The notes under the pieces: generated by a model | Seen by the model: the letters and a program-made list of their open reading frames with translations, nothing else | Told to the model about the DNA's origin: nothing | Databases searched by the model: none | NCBI GenBank assembly: GCA_002294185.1 | Contig: DBFD01000075.1 | Coordinates: forward strand, 1-51,805 | Origin: Paracoccus sp. UBA889 | GTDB taxonomy: Bacteria; Pseudomonadota; Alphaproteobacteria; Rhodobacterales; Rhodobacteraceae | Direction: 5' to 3' | DNA length: 51,805 bases | In this document: positions 27,270-36,400 of the stretch, one piece after another | Layout of the letters: each line of letters opens with the position of its first letter | Position numbering within the stretch: the stretch's first letter is position 1 | Position numbers and translations under genes: made by a program

Positions 27270-28074
27270 GTCACCGACTCATAAGCGCGCAACCAGATGC
27301 GTGTTGCGGCAAGTTTGACGAGTGCGAGGAAGTTGGCGTCGTGTTTCTCGTATCGGGTCGCTATCGCCCTGTAATGCTTGAGCTTTGAGAAGAACCGTTC
27401 GATCCGGTTGCGACGGCGGTAGGTGTTCTTGTCCAGCGGCGGCGGGGCGGAGCGTCGTGGGATCTGTCTGATGACTGCTTTCGCGCCAACCCGCGCGAGA
27501 TGATCGCGCAACCGATTGCTGTCCTAGGCCGCGTCCGCGAGCAGGGTCTGGCCCGATCCGATCGTGCCCAGCATGTCGTCGGCAGACCGACCGTCATGGG
27601 CATGCCCGGCGGTCAGCTTGAGGGTGATCGGCAGGCCCTGGGCATCGGTGACGGCGTGGATCTTGGTCGTCAGGCCGCCCCGCGAGCGCCCCATGCAGAC
27701 GGCTCGAAAGTCACCCACACCGGCGGGGCCGGCGGGCGCTTTGCCCCCGTTTTTGCGTTGGCTCCGTGCTGGTGGACGCGGATCGAGGACCTGTCCACCG
27801 ACTGTTCCGAACCTTCGTAAGCCGCTGACACAGCTTCGAATATCCGATCCCATACACCCAGACGCGCCCAACGGACAAAGCGGTTATAACACGTGGTGTA
27901 GGGGCCATGGCGCTCGGGGATGTCGGCCCAGGGAGAACCGGTCCGGAGCCGCCAGTAGATGCCGTTCAGGACCCGACGATCATCGACCCGCGCAACCCCG
28001 CGCGGCTTGTTCGGCAAAAGTGGCGCGATGACAGACCACTCGAAATCGGTCAATTGGTAGCGACGTTGGGACAA
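27266..28074 (-). pseudogene. IS5-family (IS427-type) transposase, frameshifted with an amber stop
   Basis: The first frame (28074-27670, TTG start after GAGGAG) begins SQRRYQLTDFEWSVIAPLLP and carries WRLRTGSPWADIPERHGPY. A second frame, one base back, continues SRGGLTTKIHAVTDAQGLPI and GHAHDGRSADDMLG. Overlap at the AAAAACGGGGG run (about 27744-27754) suggests the usual programmed -1 shift of this group. The second frame meets a TAG at 27524-27526 (LADAA-stop-DSNRLRDH), where related transposases have Tyr, then continues RNRIERFFSKLKHYRAIATRY to the end. The amber codon should inactivate it. Confidence 0.85.
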
Positions 28075-28144
28075 GCTGCTCTCCTCTTTGCAAGGAATGA
28101 ATCAGCAAAGCTCAAACGCCGCTAGTCATTTATGAGTGCATGAC
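27270..28144. mobile_element. IS5-family insertion sequence, 875 bp
   Basis: The element lies between two CTAG copies. Its ends form imperfect 15-bp inverted repeats: GTCACCGACTCATAA at the left and, read inward on the minus strand, GTCATGCACTCATAA at the right (12 of 15 identical). Size, CTAG target and the two-frame transposase fit the IS427 group of the IS5 family. It is inserted between the DUF502 membrane protein gene and the patatin gene. Confidence 0.88.
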
Positions 28145-28148
28145 CTAG
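28145..28148. repeat. Target-site duplication CTAG, right copy
   Basis: CTAG at the right end of the IS. On the minus strand it supplies the TAG stop of the patatin gene. Confidence 0.85.
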
Positions 28149-29212
28149 CCCACGACCTCGGATCCCGCGAACAGCGCCCGCAGATCGACCGTGTCGCGAT
28201 CGCCCAGGGCATCGCCATGTTCATCGAGAAATCCGTCGGCGGCGGCCTGTCCAGCCTCTTTCATCCGCGCCAGAAGGCCGGGCGCGGGCATCATCTTGGA
28301 CCGCGCGGTCAGGTCATTCATCAGCGTGTCGTCCAGGATCATGTGGATCAGCGGATTGGCCATGACGCGATCGTGCAGCCGATCCTCCTGGTGCAGCTTC
28401 TTGACGAAGTTGATGGCGCGAAGCTGCGCCATCAGCGACGAGTTGAAGCTGATCTCGTTGACCCGATCGGCGATCTCGACCGGTGTCTTCGGCACCCCGT
28501 CGCGCATCAGCGGATTGATGTTGACGATCACGATGTCACGCGGAAAGCGCGGCTGATAGAATGGAAACAGCGCCGGATTGCCGGTGAAGCCGCCATCCCA
28601 GAACGCATCCAGCTTGCCAGTGGCCGGATCGCGGATCTCGACCGCGCGGAACAGGTTCGGCAGGCAGGCCGATGCCATCACCGCGTCGGGCGTCACCGCC
28701 TCGCCGGTAAAGACCCGGATGCGACCGGTGCGGACATTGGTGGCGGCGACGAACAGTTCGGGGCCCCGCCTGTTGCCGAAATCGCGATGCGGCAATTCGC
28801 GCAACACCGGCCCCAGCGGATTGACGTAGAAAGGTCCGTAATCATAGGGGCTGAAAATGCGGGTCAGATTGTCCAGCCATGCGGCGGGCGAGAACATCTC
28901 GGTCAGGCGGTGCATTCCGCGCGGCATCGGCATCAGCGAATTCATCCAGCGAACCAGGCGGTTGTCGGAAAGCTGCCCGACCTCGGACCACAGGTAGTCC
29001 AGGTTGCGCCGGGCGGCGAGCCTGCCGGCGGGTCCCGAATGCGCCGACAGGCCGGCCTTGAGCGCGGCCCCGTTCAGCGCCCCGGCCGAGGTGCCGCTGA
29101 TCCCCGCGATGCGCAGCCAATCCTCGTCCAGCAGCCGGTCCAGGACGCCCCAGGCGAAGGCCCCATGGGCGCCTCCGCCCTGAAGGGCCAGATTGATGCT
29201 TGTCTCTTTCAT
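28145..29212 (-). CDS. Patatin-like phospholipase
   Basis: The 355-aa lipid acyl hydrolase starts MKETSINLALQGGGAHGAF. The oxyanion motif GGGAHGAF is near residue 12, the nucleophile elbow GTSAGALNGAAL near residue 42, and the catalytic dyad Asp in DGGFTGNPALFPFYQ near residue 210. This is the bacterial Ser/Asp patatin dyad. The ATG at 29212 directly precedes the conserved fold; a longer start at 29266 adds unlikely residues. No signal peptide, so it is cytoplasmic or membrane-associated. Its stop lies in the IS target duplication. Confidence 0.9.
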   Translation of the reverse strand: MKETSINLALQGGGAHGAFAWGVLDRLLDEDWLRIAGISGTSAGALNGAALKAGLSAHSGPAGRLAARRNLDYLWSEVGQLSDNRLVRWMNSLMPMPRGMHRLTEMFSPAAWLDNLTRIFSPYDYGPFYVNPLGPVLRELPHRDFGNRRGPELFVAATNVRTGRIRVFTGEAVTPDAVMASACLPNLFRAVEIRDPATGKLDAFWDGGFTGNPALFPFYQPRFPRDIVIVNINPLMRDGVPKTPVEIADRVNEISFNSSLMAQLRAINFVKKLHQEDRLHDRVMANPLIHMILDDTLMNDLTARSKMMPAPGLLARMKEAGQAAADGFLDEHGDALGDRDTVDLRALFAGSEVVG

Positions 29213-29401
29213 GCCACGATCCGCCATTTCGCACCCGCAGCATAACCAAGCCCGATCCCGGCGCAAGTCCGGCCTTGTCCGGCCGGATTGGCTGCCGCCA
29301 CCGCCGCAATCCCTGCCGTGAAGGCCGGGTCATCCGCGCGACGGCCATGGATCGGGGCCGCCAGCCAGCCACGCGATCCGGCCAGCGGGGGGCCGCCGCG
29401 C

Positions 29402-30385
29402 TCAGCAATAGGCTTGCGGTCCGTTGGACATGGCGGGACCGTAGCGCGCGCCGTGCGCCCAGCCGACCGGCAGGATCTGGTCGATCCGGGCGATCTGATC
29501 CGGCGTCAGATCCAGCGTCGCGCCAAGGGCGTTGGCGCGCATGTGATCGGGACTGCGCGATCCGGGCAGCGCGATGACATGCGGTCCGCGCGACAAGAGC
29601 CAGGCAATCGCGAGGCTTGCCGGATCATGGCCGATATCGCGAGCGAAGTCCTGAAACGCTCGCAGCCTGACCAGATTATGCGGCCAGTTCTCGGCCGAAA
29701 AGCGCGGCATCGCCTGCCTCAGATCGGTCTTGCCGAATGTCGCGGGATCGGGGATGGCGCCGGACAACACGCCGCGTCCCAAGGCCGAAAACGCGACAAG
29801 GGCCGCATCGCCGCGACCCGTCGCCTGCAACATCCCCAGTTCCACCTGCCGCGTCCACAGCGAATATTCCGACTGCACCGCCGCGACCGGCCCCACCGCC
29901 CGCGCCCTCTGCAATGTCGCGGGCGAAACCTCGGACAATCCCACGGCACCGATCTTGCCCTCGTCGCGGAACCGCAGCAACACCTGCATCACCTCCTCGA
30001 TGGGGCGCGCGACTTCGTGGCGGTGCAAGTAATAGAGATCGATCCGCTCGACCCCCAGCCGCCGCAGCGAATCTTCCAGCGCCTGCCGCATGTGGTCCGC
30101 GGAATTGTCGAAAGGGTGATCGGGATTGCGGGTGATCCCGCATTTGCTGGCCAGAACGACCCGGTGGCGGTGATGCTTGAGAAACCGCGACAGCAAATCC
30201 TCGGCCCGGCCCATTCCGTAGACATTCGACGTGTCGAAATGATCGACGCCCAGGTCCAGACATTCCGCCATGCAGCGCAGGGCCTGATCCTGTGTCGTCT
30301 CGCCATAGGTGCCGCAGAAATTCATCGTCCCAAGGGCCACCGCCCCCACCATCGGACCATTCTGCCCCAGTTGCCGCTTCTGCAT
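29402..30385 (-). CDS. Aldo/keto reductase
   Basis: The 327-aa NADPH-dependent (beta/alpha)8 protein starts MQKRQLGQNGPMVGAVALGTMNFCG. The catalytic set is in place: Asp and Tyr in FDTSNVYGMGRAEDLLSRFL (about residue 50), Lys in VVLASKCGI, and His in LYYLHRHE. The C-terminal ALPGSRSPDHMRANALG binds NADP phosphate. I prefer the ATG at 30385: the one at 30391 sits against the GGGG of its ribosome site. The physiological substrate is unknown. Confidence 0.88.
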   Translation of the reverse strand: MQKRQLGQNGPMVGAVALGTMNFCGTYGETTQDQALRCMAECLDLGVDHFDTSNVYGMGRAEDLLSRFLKHHRHRVVLASKCGITRNPDHPFDNSADHMRQALEDSLRRLGVERIDLYYLHRHEVARPIEEVMQVLLRFRDEGKIGAVGLSEVSPATLQRARAVGPVAAVQSEYSLWTRQVELGMLQATGRGDAALVAFSALGRGVLSGAIPDPATFGKTDLRQAMPRFSAENWPHNLVRLRAFQDFARDIGHDPASLAIAWLLSRGPHVIALPGSRSPDHMRANALGATLDLTPDQIARIDQILPVGWAHGARYGPAMSNGPQAYC

Positions 30386-30501
30386 CCGCATCCCCCGCCT
30401 TGTCGCGCCGCGATCAAACCCTGACGCCGGGGCGGCCGCAAGCCGCGCGAAGGCTTCTTTCGGCCTGATCCCGGCGAAGCGCGGCTTCGACGCCGGCGGG
30501 A

Positions 30502-31629
30502 TCAATCGTCGGACTGCGCCTCGGCCCGGGTCTTGCCCGCGACATCCAGCGCCAGCGTCGCCGCCATGAAGGCGTCCAGATCGCCGTCCAGAACGCCCTG
30601 TGTGTCGCTGGTCTCTTCCGAGGTGCGCAGATCCTTGACCATCTGGTAGGGATGCAGCACGTAGGAGCGGATCTGATTGCCCCAGCCGGCCTCGCCCTTG
30701 GCCGCGTGCTGGGCGTTGACCTCGGCGTTGCGACGATCCAGTTCCATCTGATACAACCGCGCCTTCAGCGCTGCCATGGCGTTGGCGCGGTTCTGGTGCT
30801 GCGATTTTTCCGAACTGGTCACGACGATCCCGGTCGGCAGGTGGGTGATCCGCACCGCCGAGTCGGTCGTGTTCACATGCTGCCCGCCCGCGCCCGAGGA
30901 CCGATAGGTGTCGATGCGGATTTCGTTGTCGGGCACGGTGATCTCGATATTGTCGTCCACGACCGGATAGACCCAGACCGACGAGAACGAGGTATGCCGC
31001 CTGGCCGCGCTGTCATAGGGGCTGATGCGGACCAGCCGGTGCACGCCGCTTTCGGATTTCAGCCAGCCATAGGCGTTGCGCCCGCTGATCTTGTAGGCGG
31101 CGCTTCGGATGCCCGCCTCGTCGCCGCCGGTCTCGGACAGAAGGTCGACCTCATAGCCCTTCTTCTCGGCCCAGCGGACATACATCCGCGCCAGCATCGC
31201 GGCCCAGTCGCAGCTTTCCGTGCCGCCCGCGCCTGCGTTGATTTCCAGAAAGGTGTCATTGCCATCCGCCTCGCCGTTCAGCAGCGCCTCAAGCTCTTTC
31301 TGCCGGGCCAGTTCGGCCAGCGATTTCAGGTTCGCCTCGGCCTCGGCGACCAGATCGGCATCGCCCTCTGCCTCGGCCAGTTCGACCATCTCTGCATTCG
31401 CCGACAGATCGCCCTCGATCCGGCGATAGGTCTCGATCGCATCGGACAGGGCCTGCCGCTCGCGCATCAGCTTCTGCGCGCGCGCCGGATCGGACCACAG
31501 ATCGCCATCCTCGATCATGGCGTTCATCTCTTCCAGACGGTGCGGCGCGGTCTGCCAGTCCAGCCGCTGGCCCAGCAGGCTCAGCGATCTGCGGATCGTG
31601 TCGATTGTGGACTGCGTCTCGGCGCGCAT
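30502..31629 (-). CDS. prfB: Peptide chain release factor 2
   Basis: The 375-aa factor releases peptides at UGA and UAA. The GGQ motif is in SSGAGGQHVNTTDSAVRITHLPTGIV (about residue 247), and the RF2-type N-terminus is MNAMIEDGDLWSDPARAQKL. The gene reads in a single frame: there is no in-frame UGA and no programmed +1 frameshift as in E. coli prfB, so autoregulation by frameshifting is absent. It is preceded by GGGGG and followed by the aldo/keto reductase gene. Confidence 0.96.
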   Translation of the reverse strand: MRAETQSTIDTIRRSLSLLGQRLDWQTAPHRLEEMNAMIEDGDLWSDPARAQKLMRERQALSDAIETYRRIEGDLSANAEMVELAEAEGDADLVAEAEANLKSLAELARQKELEALLNGEADGNDTFLEINAGAGGTESCDWAAMLARMYVRWAEKKGYEVDLLSETGGDEAGIRSAAYKISGRNAYGWLKSESGVHRLVRISPYDSAARRHTSFSSVWVYPVVDDNIEITVPDNEIRIDTYRSSGAGGQHVNTTDSAVRITHLPTGIVVTSSEKSQHQNRANAMAALKARLYQMELDRRNAEVNAQHAAKGEAGWGNQIRSYVLHPYQMVKDLRTSEETSDTQGVLDGDLDAFMAATLALDVAGKTRAEAQSDD

Positions 31630-31698
31630 GGCAGAACCCCCTGGAATTCAGGCGCGACAGATAACGCGGGGGCGGGACGGGAACAAGTGGCCGGGCCT

Positions 31699-32289
31699 TC
31701 AGCGCGCGAGGCGCAGCGGAATCAGCCCGCGCAGCGCGTTGCCACAAAAGAGATCGCCCCGGTGCAGATCATCCGCGTGCAGGACGGCCTCATGGGCGCG
31801 GCCCGAAGACAGCAGCGATGCGCGCAGCACACCGGGCAGCAGCCCGCAGGACAAGGGCGGGGTCAGCAGCCGATCGCCCCGACGCAGGAAGATGCTGGTG
31901 ATCGTGCCCTCGCAGACCTGGCCGCGTTCATTGAGCAGGACCGCCTCGTCGCAGCCCGCGGGCATCGCCCGGCGCGCCGCATCATAGGCCGGGCGGTGCG
32001 AGGACTTGATCCGCAGCCACGGATCGGCGCTGTCCAGCCGGATATCCGAGACGACCGCCCGCCAGAAATCCGGGTTCGGCGCCAGCGGCTGATGCGTCAG
32101 CCCGGTCCCCGACGCATCGACGGTCAGGCGCAGGCGCAGCACGCCACGACGCGGGATCCCTGCCAGCCGCGCCGCCAGCGCATCTTCGTCCACGGCAAAA
32201 CCGACGGCCGCGCAATCGCGCCGCATCCGGTCCCGATGCAGGGACCACAGCGCGATGCGGCCATCCTCGGCCCGCATCGTCTCGATCAC
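31699..32289 (-). CDS. pabC: Aminotransferase class IV, probable 4-amino-4-deoxychorismate lyase
   Basis: Predicted PLP enzyme converting aminodeoxychorismate to p-aminobenzoate and pyruvate. It shows RMRRDCAAVGFAVDEDALAARL, a Lys in WLRIKSSHRPAYDAARR (about residue 105), DEAVLLNERGQVCEGTITSIFL and the late LFCGNALRGLIPL, all class-IV fold motifs. The start is uncertain: I used a GTG at 32289, two bases after the pabB stop. In-frame alternatives inside pabB are TTG 32331 and ATG 32346. It follows pabB directly, so the pair makes the folate precursor. Confidence 0.78.
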   Translation of the reverse strand: MIETMRAEDGRIALWSLHRDRMRRDCAAVGFAVDEDALAARLAGIPRRGVLRLRLTVDASGTGLTHQPLAPNPDFWRAVVSDIRLDSADPWLRIKSSHRPAYDAARRAMPAGCDEAVLLNERGQVCEGTITSIFLRRGDRLLTPPLSCGLLPGVLRASLLSSGRAHEAVLHADDLHRGDLFCGNALRGLIPLRLAR

Positions 32290-32291
32290 GC

Positions 32292-33407
32292 TCAGCTTTT
32301 CGGGGACAGGTCGAGGAATGCGGATTTGCAAAGAGCTTCCTCCCATTCGGAACCGGCGCGGCTGTCATGGGTGATGCCGCCGCCGACATTCAGCCGCAAC
32401 AGGCCCGGTTGCGTCATGACCGGCGATCGGATGGCGACGCTGAAACGCATCGGCCCGGCCGGATCGACCCAGCCGATGGCGCCACAATAGACATCGCGCG
32501 GCGCCCGTTCCAGCTCGGCGATGATCTGCATCGCGCGGATCTTCGGCGCGCCCGTGACCGAGCCGCAGGGAAACAGCGCGCACAGGATATCGGTCAGGCT
32601 GGTGCCGGGCGCAAGCCGGCCCGCCACGGTCGAGGTCATCTGATGCAGCGTCGCATAGGGCTCGATCCGGAACAGGTCCGGGACATGGACGCTGCCCGGC
32701 AGGCAAACCCGGCTGATGTCGTTGCGCAAAAGGTCCACGATCATCAGGTTCTCGGCCCGGTCCTTCTCCGAGCCGGCCAGACGGGCCGCGGCCTGCGCAT
32801 CCCCGGCCGGGGTCGCGCCGCGCGGGGCCGTGCCCTTCATCGGTCGCGTCTCGATCCGGCCCGCGGCATCGGCGGCAAAGAACAGCTCCGGGCTGCGCGA
32901 CAGCACCACCGGCCCGCCCAGATCGACAAAGGCCCCCTCGCCCACCGGCTGCCGCGCGGCCAGCGCCGAATACAGCGCCAGCGGATCGCCCGTCGCCCGC
33001 GCCTCCATCGGGAAGGTCAGGTTGACCTGATAGCAATCGCCCGCCTCGATATAGCGATGGGTCGCAGCGATCGCCCGGTCATAGCGATCCCGCGACCACA
33101 AGGGCCGCGGCGCGCCGATCGCCCCGCCGGGGGCGGGCAAAGGCAGTGCCGGGCGCGGGCCGTCGAACACGCCGATCAGGATCAGCGGCATGGCGCGGCC
33201 CGCAGGCATCAGCGGCGCCAGTTTCGGATCCAGGACATAGCCCAGCTCATAAGAGAAATACCCCGCCAACCAACGGCCGCGCGCCCGCGCGGATTCGATG
33301 GCGGCGAGGGCCGGGATCACGCCCGCCGCCGTATCGGCGCGGATCACGGCTTGCGGGGCCTCGAAGATCGTCCCGCCCGGCAAGGGACCGTGATCGAAGC
33401 GGATCAC
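32292..33407 (-). CDS. pabB: Aminodeoxychorismate synthase component I
   Basis: The 371-aa chorismate-binding enzyme aminates chorismate to 4-amino-4-deoxychorismate for folate. It shows YIEAGDCYQVNLTFPM, SPELFFAADAAGRIETRPMKGTAPR (about residues 180-205), DLLRNDISRVC, FPCGSVTGAPKIRAMQII and the C-terminal GGGITHDSRAGSEWEEALCK. No glutaminase component is in the window. The ATG overlaps the mfd stop as ATGA, so translation is coupled to mfd. Confidence 0.93.
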   Translation of the reverse strand: MIRFDHGPLPGGTIFEAPQAVIRADTAAGVIPALAAIESARARGRWLAGYFSYELGYVLDPKLAPLMPAGRAMPLILIGVFDGPRPALPLPAPGGAIGAPRPLWSRDRYDRAIAATHRYIEAGDCYQVNLTFPMEARATGDPLALYSALAARQPVGEGAFVDLGGPVVLSRSPELFFAADAAGRIETRPMKGTAPRGATPAGDAQAAARLAGSEKDRAENLMIVDLLRNDISRVCLPGSVHVPDLFRIEPYATLHQMTSTVAGRLAPGTSLTDILCALFPCGSVTGAPKIRAMQIIAELERAPRDVYCGAIGWVDPAGPMRFSVAIRSPVMTQPGLLRLNVGGGITHDSRAGSEWEEALCKSAFLDLSPKS

Positions 33408-36400
33408 CTTGCCGCCCTGGCCTTCTGGGCCAGATCGCGGGCGATGCCGAAGGCCCCCTTGATGCGGTCCGCATCCGAGGACCAGTCGCGGCGGATGACG
33501 ATCTTGTTGCCGTCCACCTTTGCCTGTCCGTGCTGATCGGTCAGGAATTCGACCAGCCCGGCCGGATTGGGGAACTTGTCGTCATGGAACTGCACCGTGG
33601 CGCCCTTGGGCCCCGCATCCAGGCGCGCGATACAGGCACGTTTCGCCATCGCCTTGATGCGAATGACCAGAAGCAGCGTGTTCACCTCGCGCGGAAGCGC
33701 CCCGAAACGGTCGATCAGCTCGGCCGCGAAGCCTTCCAGCTCGACCTTGGTGGTCAGGCTGGCGAGGCGGCGATAGAGGCCCAGCCGCACGTCGAGATCG
33801 GGAACATAGCTTTCGGGGATCGTCACCGGCACACCCAGGTTCAGCGTCGGCGCCCATTCGTCCTCGGGCGTGCCCTCGATCTCGCCCGACTTCAGCTTGG
33901 CGATGGTTTCCTCCAGCATCTGCTGGTAGAGTTCGAAGCCGACCTCCCTGATATGGCCGGATTGTTCCTCGCCCAGCAGATTGCCCGCCCCACGCAGATC
34001 CAGATCCTGAGAGGCGATGTTGAACCCCGCGCCCAGGCCGTCGATCGCACCCAGGAATTTCAGCCGCCGCAGCGCCTGCGGGGTCAGCGGCGCGCGCGGC
34101 GTGGTCGTCAGATAGCAATAGGCGCGGGTCTTGGATCGCCCGACGCGCCCCCGGATCTGATACAGTTGCGCCAGCCCGAACATGTCCGCCCGCCAGACGA
34201 TCATCGTGTTTGCAGTCGGGATATCCAGCCCCGATTCCACGATGCTCGTGGCCAGCAGCACATCATGGCTGCCGTCGTAGAAGGCGTTCATCCGCTGATC
34301 CAGATCGCCGGCGGCAAGCTGGCCATGGGCGACGATGAAGCGGATTTCGGGCACGTTTTCGGCCAGCCAATGTTCGACATCGGGCAGGTCCGACAGGCGC
34401 GGCACGACGAAAAAGCTTTGCCCGCCGCGATATTTCTCGCGCAGCAGCGCCTCGCGGATGGTCACGCTGTCGAATTCGCTGACATAGGTGCGGATCGCAA
34501 GCCGGTCGACCGGCGGCGTGCCGATCACCGACAGGTCGCGCACGCCCGTCAGCGACAATTGCAAGGTGCGCGGGATCGGCGTGGCGGTCAGGGTCAGGAC
34601 ATGGATGTCGCTGCGCAGTTCCTTCAGCCGTTCCTTGTGGGCGACGCCGAAATGCTGTTCCTCGTCGATGATCAGCAAACCCAGCCGCTTGAACCGCACC
34701 CCCTTGGCCAGCACCGCATGGGTGCCCACCACGATATCGACGCTGCCATCGGACAGCCCCTCGCGGGTCTTCGCGGCATCCTTCGCACCGACAAAACGCG
34801 ACAGCGGGCGGACGACGATCGCACTGCCCCGGAAACGGTCCGCGAAGGTCCTGAAATGCTGCCGCGCCAGCAGCGTGGTCGGCGCGACCACCGCCACCTG
34901 CATTCCCTGGCTTGCGGCGATGAAGGCCGCGCGCATCGCGACCTCGGTCTTGCCGAAGCCCACATCGCCGACGATCAGCCGGTCCATCGGCCGGCCCGCG
35001 GCCAGATCCGCGGCCACGTCCTCGATTGCGGCCTGCTGGTCGTCCGTCTCGCTATAGGGGAAACGCGCGGCAAAGGCCTGCCAATCGTGGTCCTCGGGCT
35101 CCAGCACCGGGGCGGGACGCAGCAGGCGTTCGGCGGCCACGCGCATCAGCTTGTCCGCGATCAGCTTGATCCGTTCTTTCAGTTTCGCCTTGCGGGCCTG
35201 CCACGCGCCGCCGCCCAGACGGTCCAGCAGACCTTCCTCGTGGCCATAGCGCGACAGCAATTCGATATTCTCGACCGGCAGGAACAGCCGGTCCCCGCCC
35301 GCATATTCCAGCGCCACGCAATCATGCGGCACGCCGGCGGCCTTGATCGTCTCAAGCCCGGTATAGCGCCCGATGCCATGTTCGACATGGACGACCAGAT
35401 CGCCGGGCGTCAGGCTGGTCGTGTCTTGCAAGAAATTCTCGGCCTTGCGGCGTTTTTTCGCGCCCCGGATCAGCCTGTCGCCCAGCACGTCCTGTTCCGA
35501 AATCACGGCGATCGGCCCAAGCGCCCGACCTTCGGCCACGAAACCCTCGTCCAGCGGCCACACCGCCAGCCCGAGCGCACCGGCGCTTTCCGGCAGATCA
35601 CGAATATCGCCGATCTCCCTGGCGCCGGTCAGTCCCTCATCGGCCAGCAGGCCGGCCAGACGGTCCCGCGCGCCATCCGAAAAACTGGCCACGATCACAC
35701 GATGATCTTTCGATAATGCCTTTATATGATCGGCCAGAACCTTGAACAGGTTGAGATTTTCAGACTGGCGTTCCGGCGCGAAATTGCGCCCGGGACGGCC
35801 GCCGGCATCCAGAATGCCCGGCCCGGGCGGCTGCGCCAGCACCGACAGGCGCAGCACCCGGTGCGCGTCCAGCCAGCCGGCCCATTCCGTCTCGGGCGGA
35901 AAGATCAGATCGGGGGGCACGGGCTTGTAGACCGTGTCGCTGCGCCCCTTGGCCGCCAGCGCGGCGCGGCGGGCCTCGAATTGTTCGCGGATCATCTCGC
36001 GCCGCGCAAGGGCCACCTGCCCCAGATGGTCGTCCAGAACGACGGATGCGGCGGGCAGATAGTCGAACAGGCTTTCCATCCGGTCGTGGAACCAGGGCAG
36101 CCAATGTTCCATTCCGGCCATCTTGCGGCCGGCGCTGACGCCTTCATACAGCGGATCGCTGGTGCCGCCGCCATATTCTGCGCGGTAACTCTGTCGAAAC
36201 CGGGTGATCGACGGCTCGTCCAGGATCACCTCGGACATGGGCGCAATCTCGACCCGGCTCAGCTTTTCGGTGGTCCGCTGGGTTTCGGGGTCGAACCGGC
36301 GCGCGCCGTCCAGCACATCGCCGAACAGGTCCAGCCGGACGGGACCGGATTCGCCGGGCGGAAAGATGTCGATGATGCCGCCCCGGACTGCGTAATCGCC

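Noticed and set aside
30502-31629. Programmed +1 frameshift in prfB
   Set aside because: The frame is continuous with no in-frame UGA near codon 26, so no frameshift is needed.
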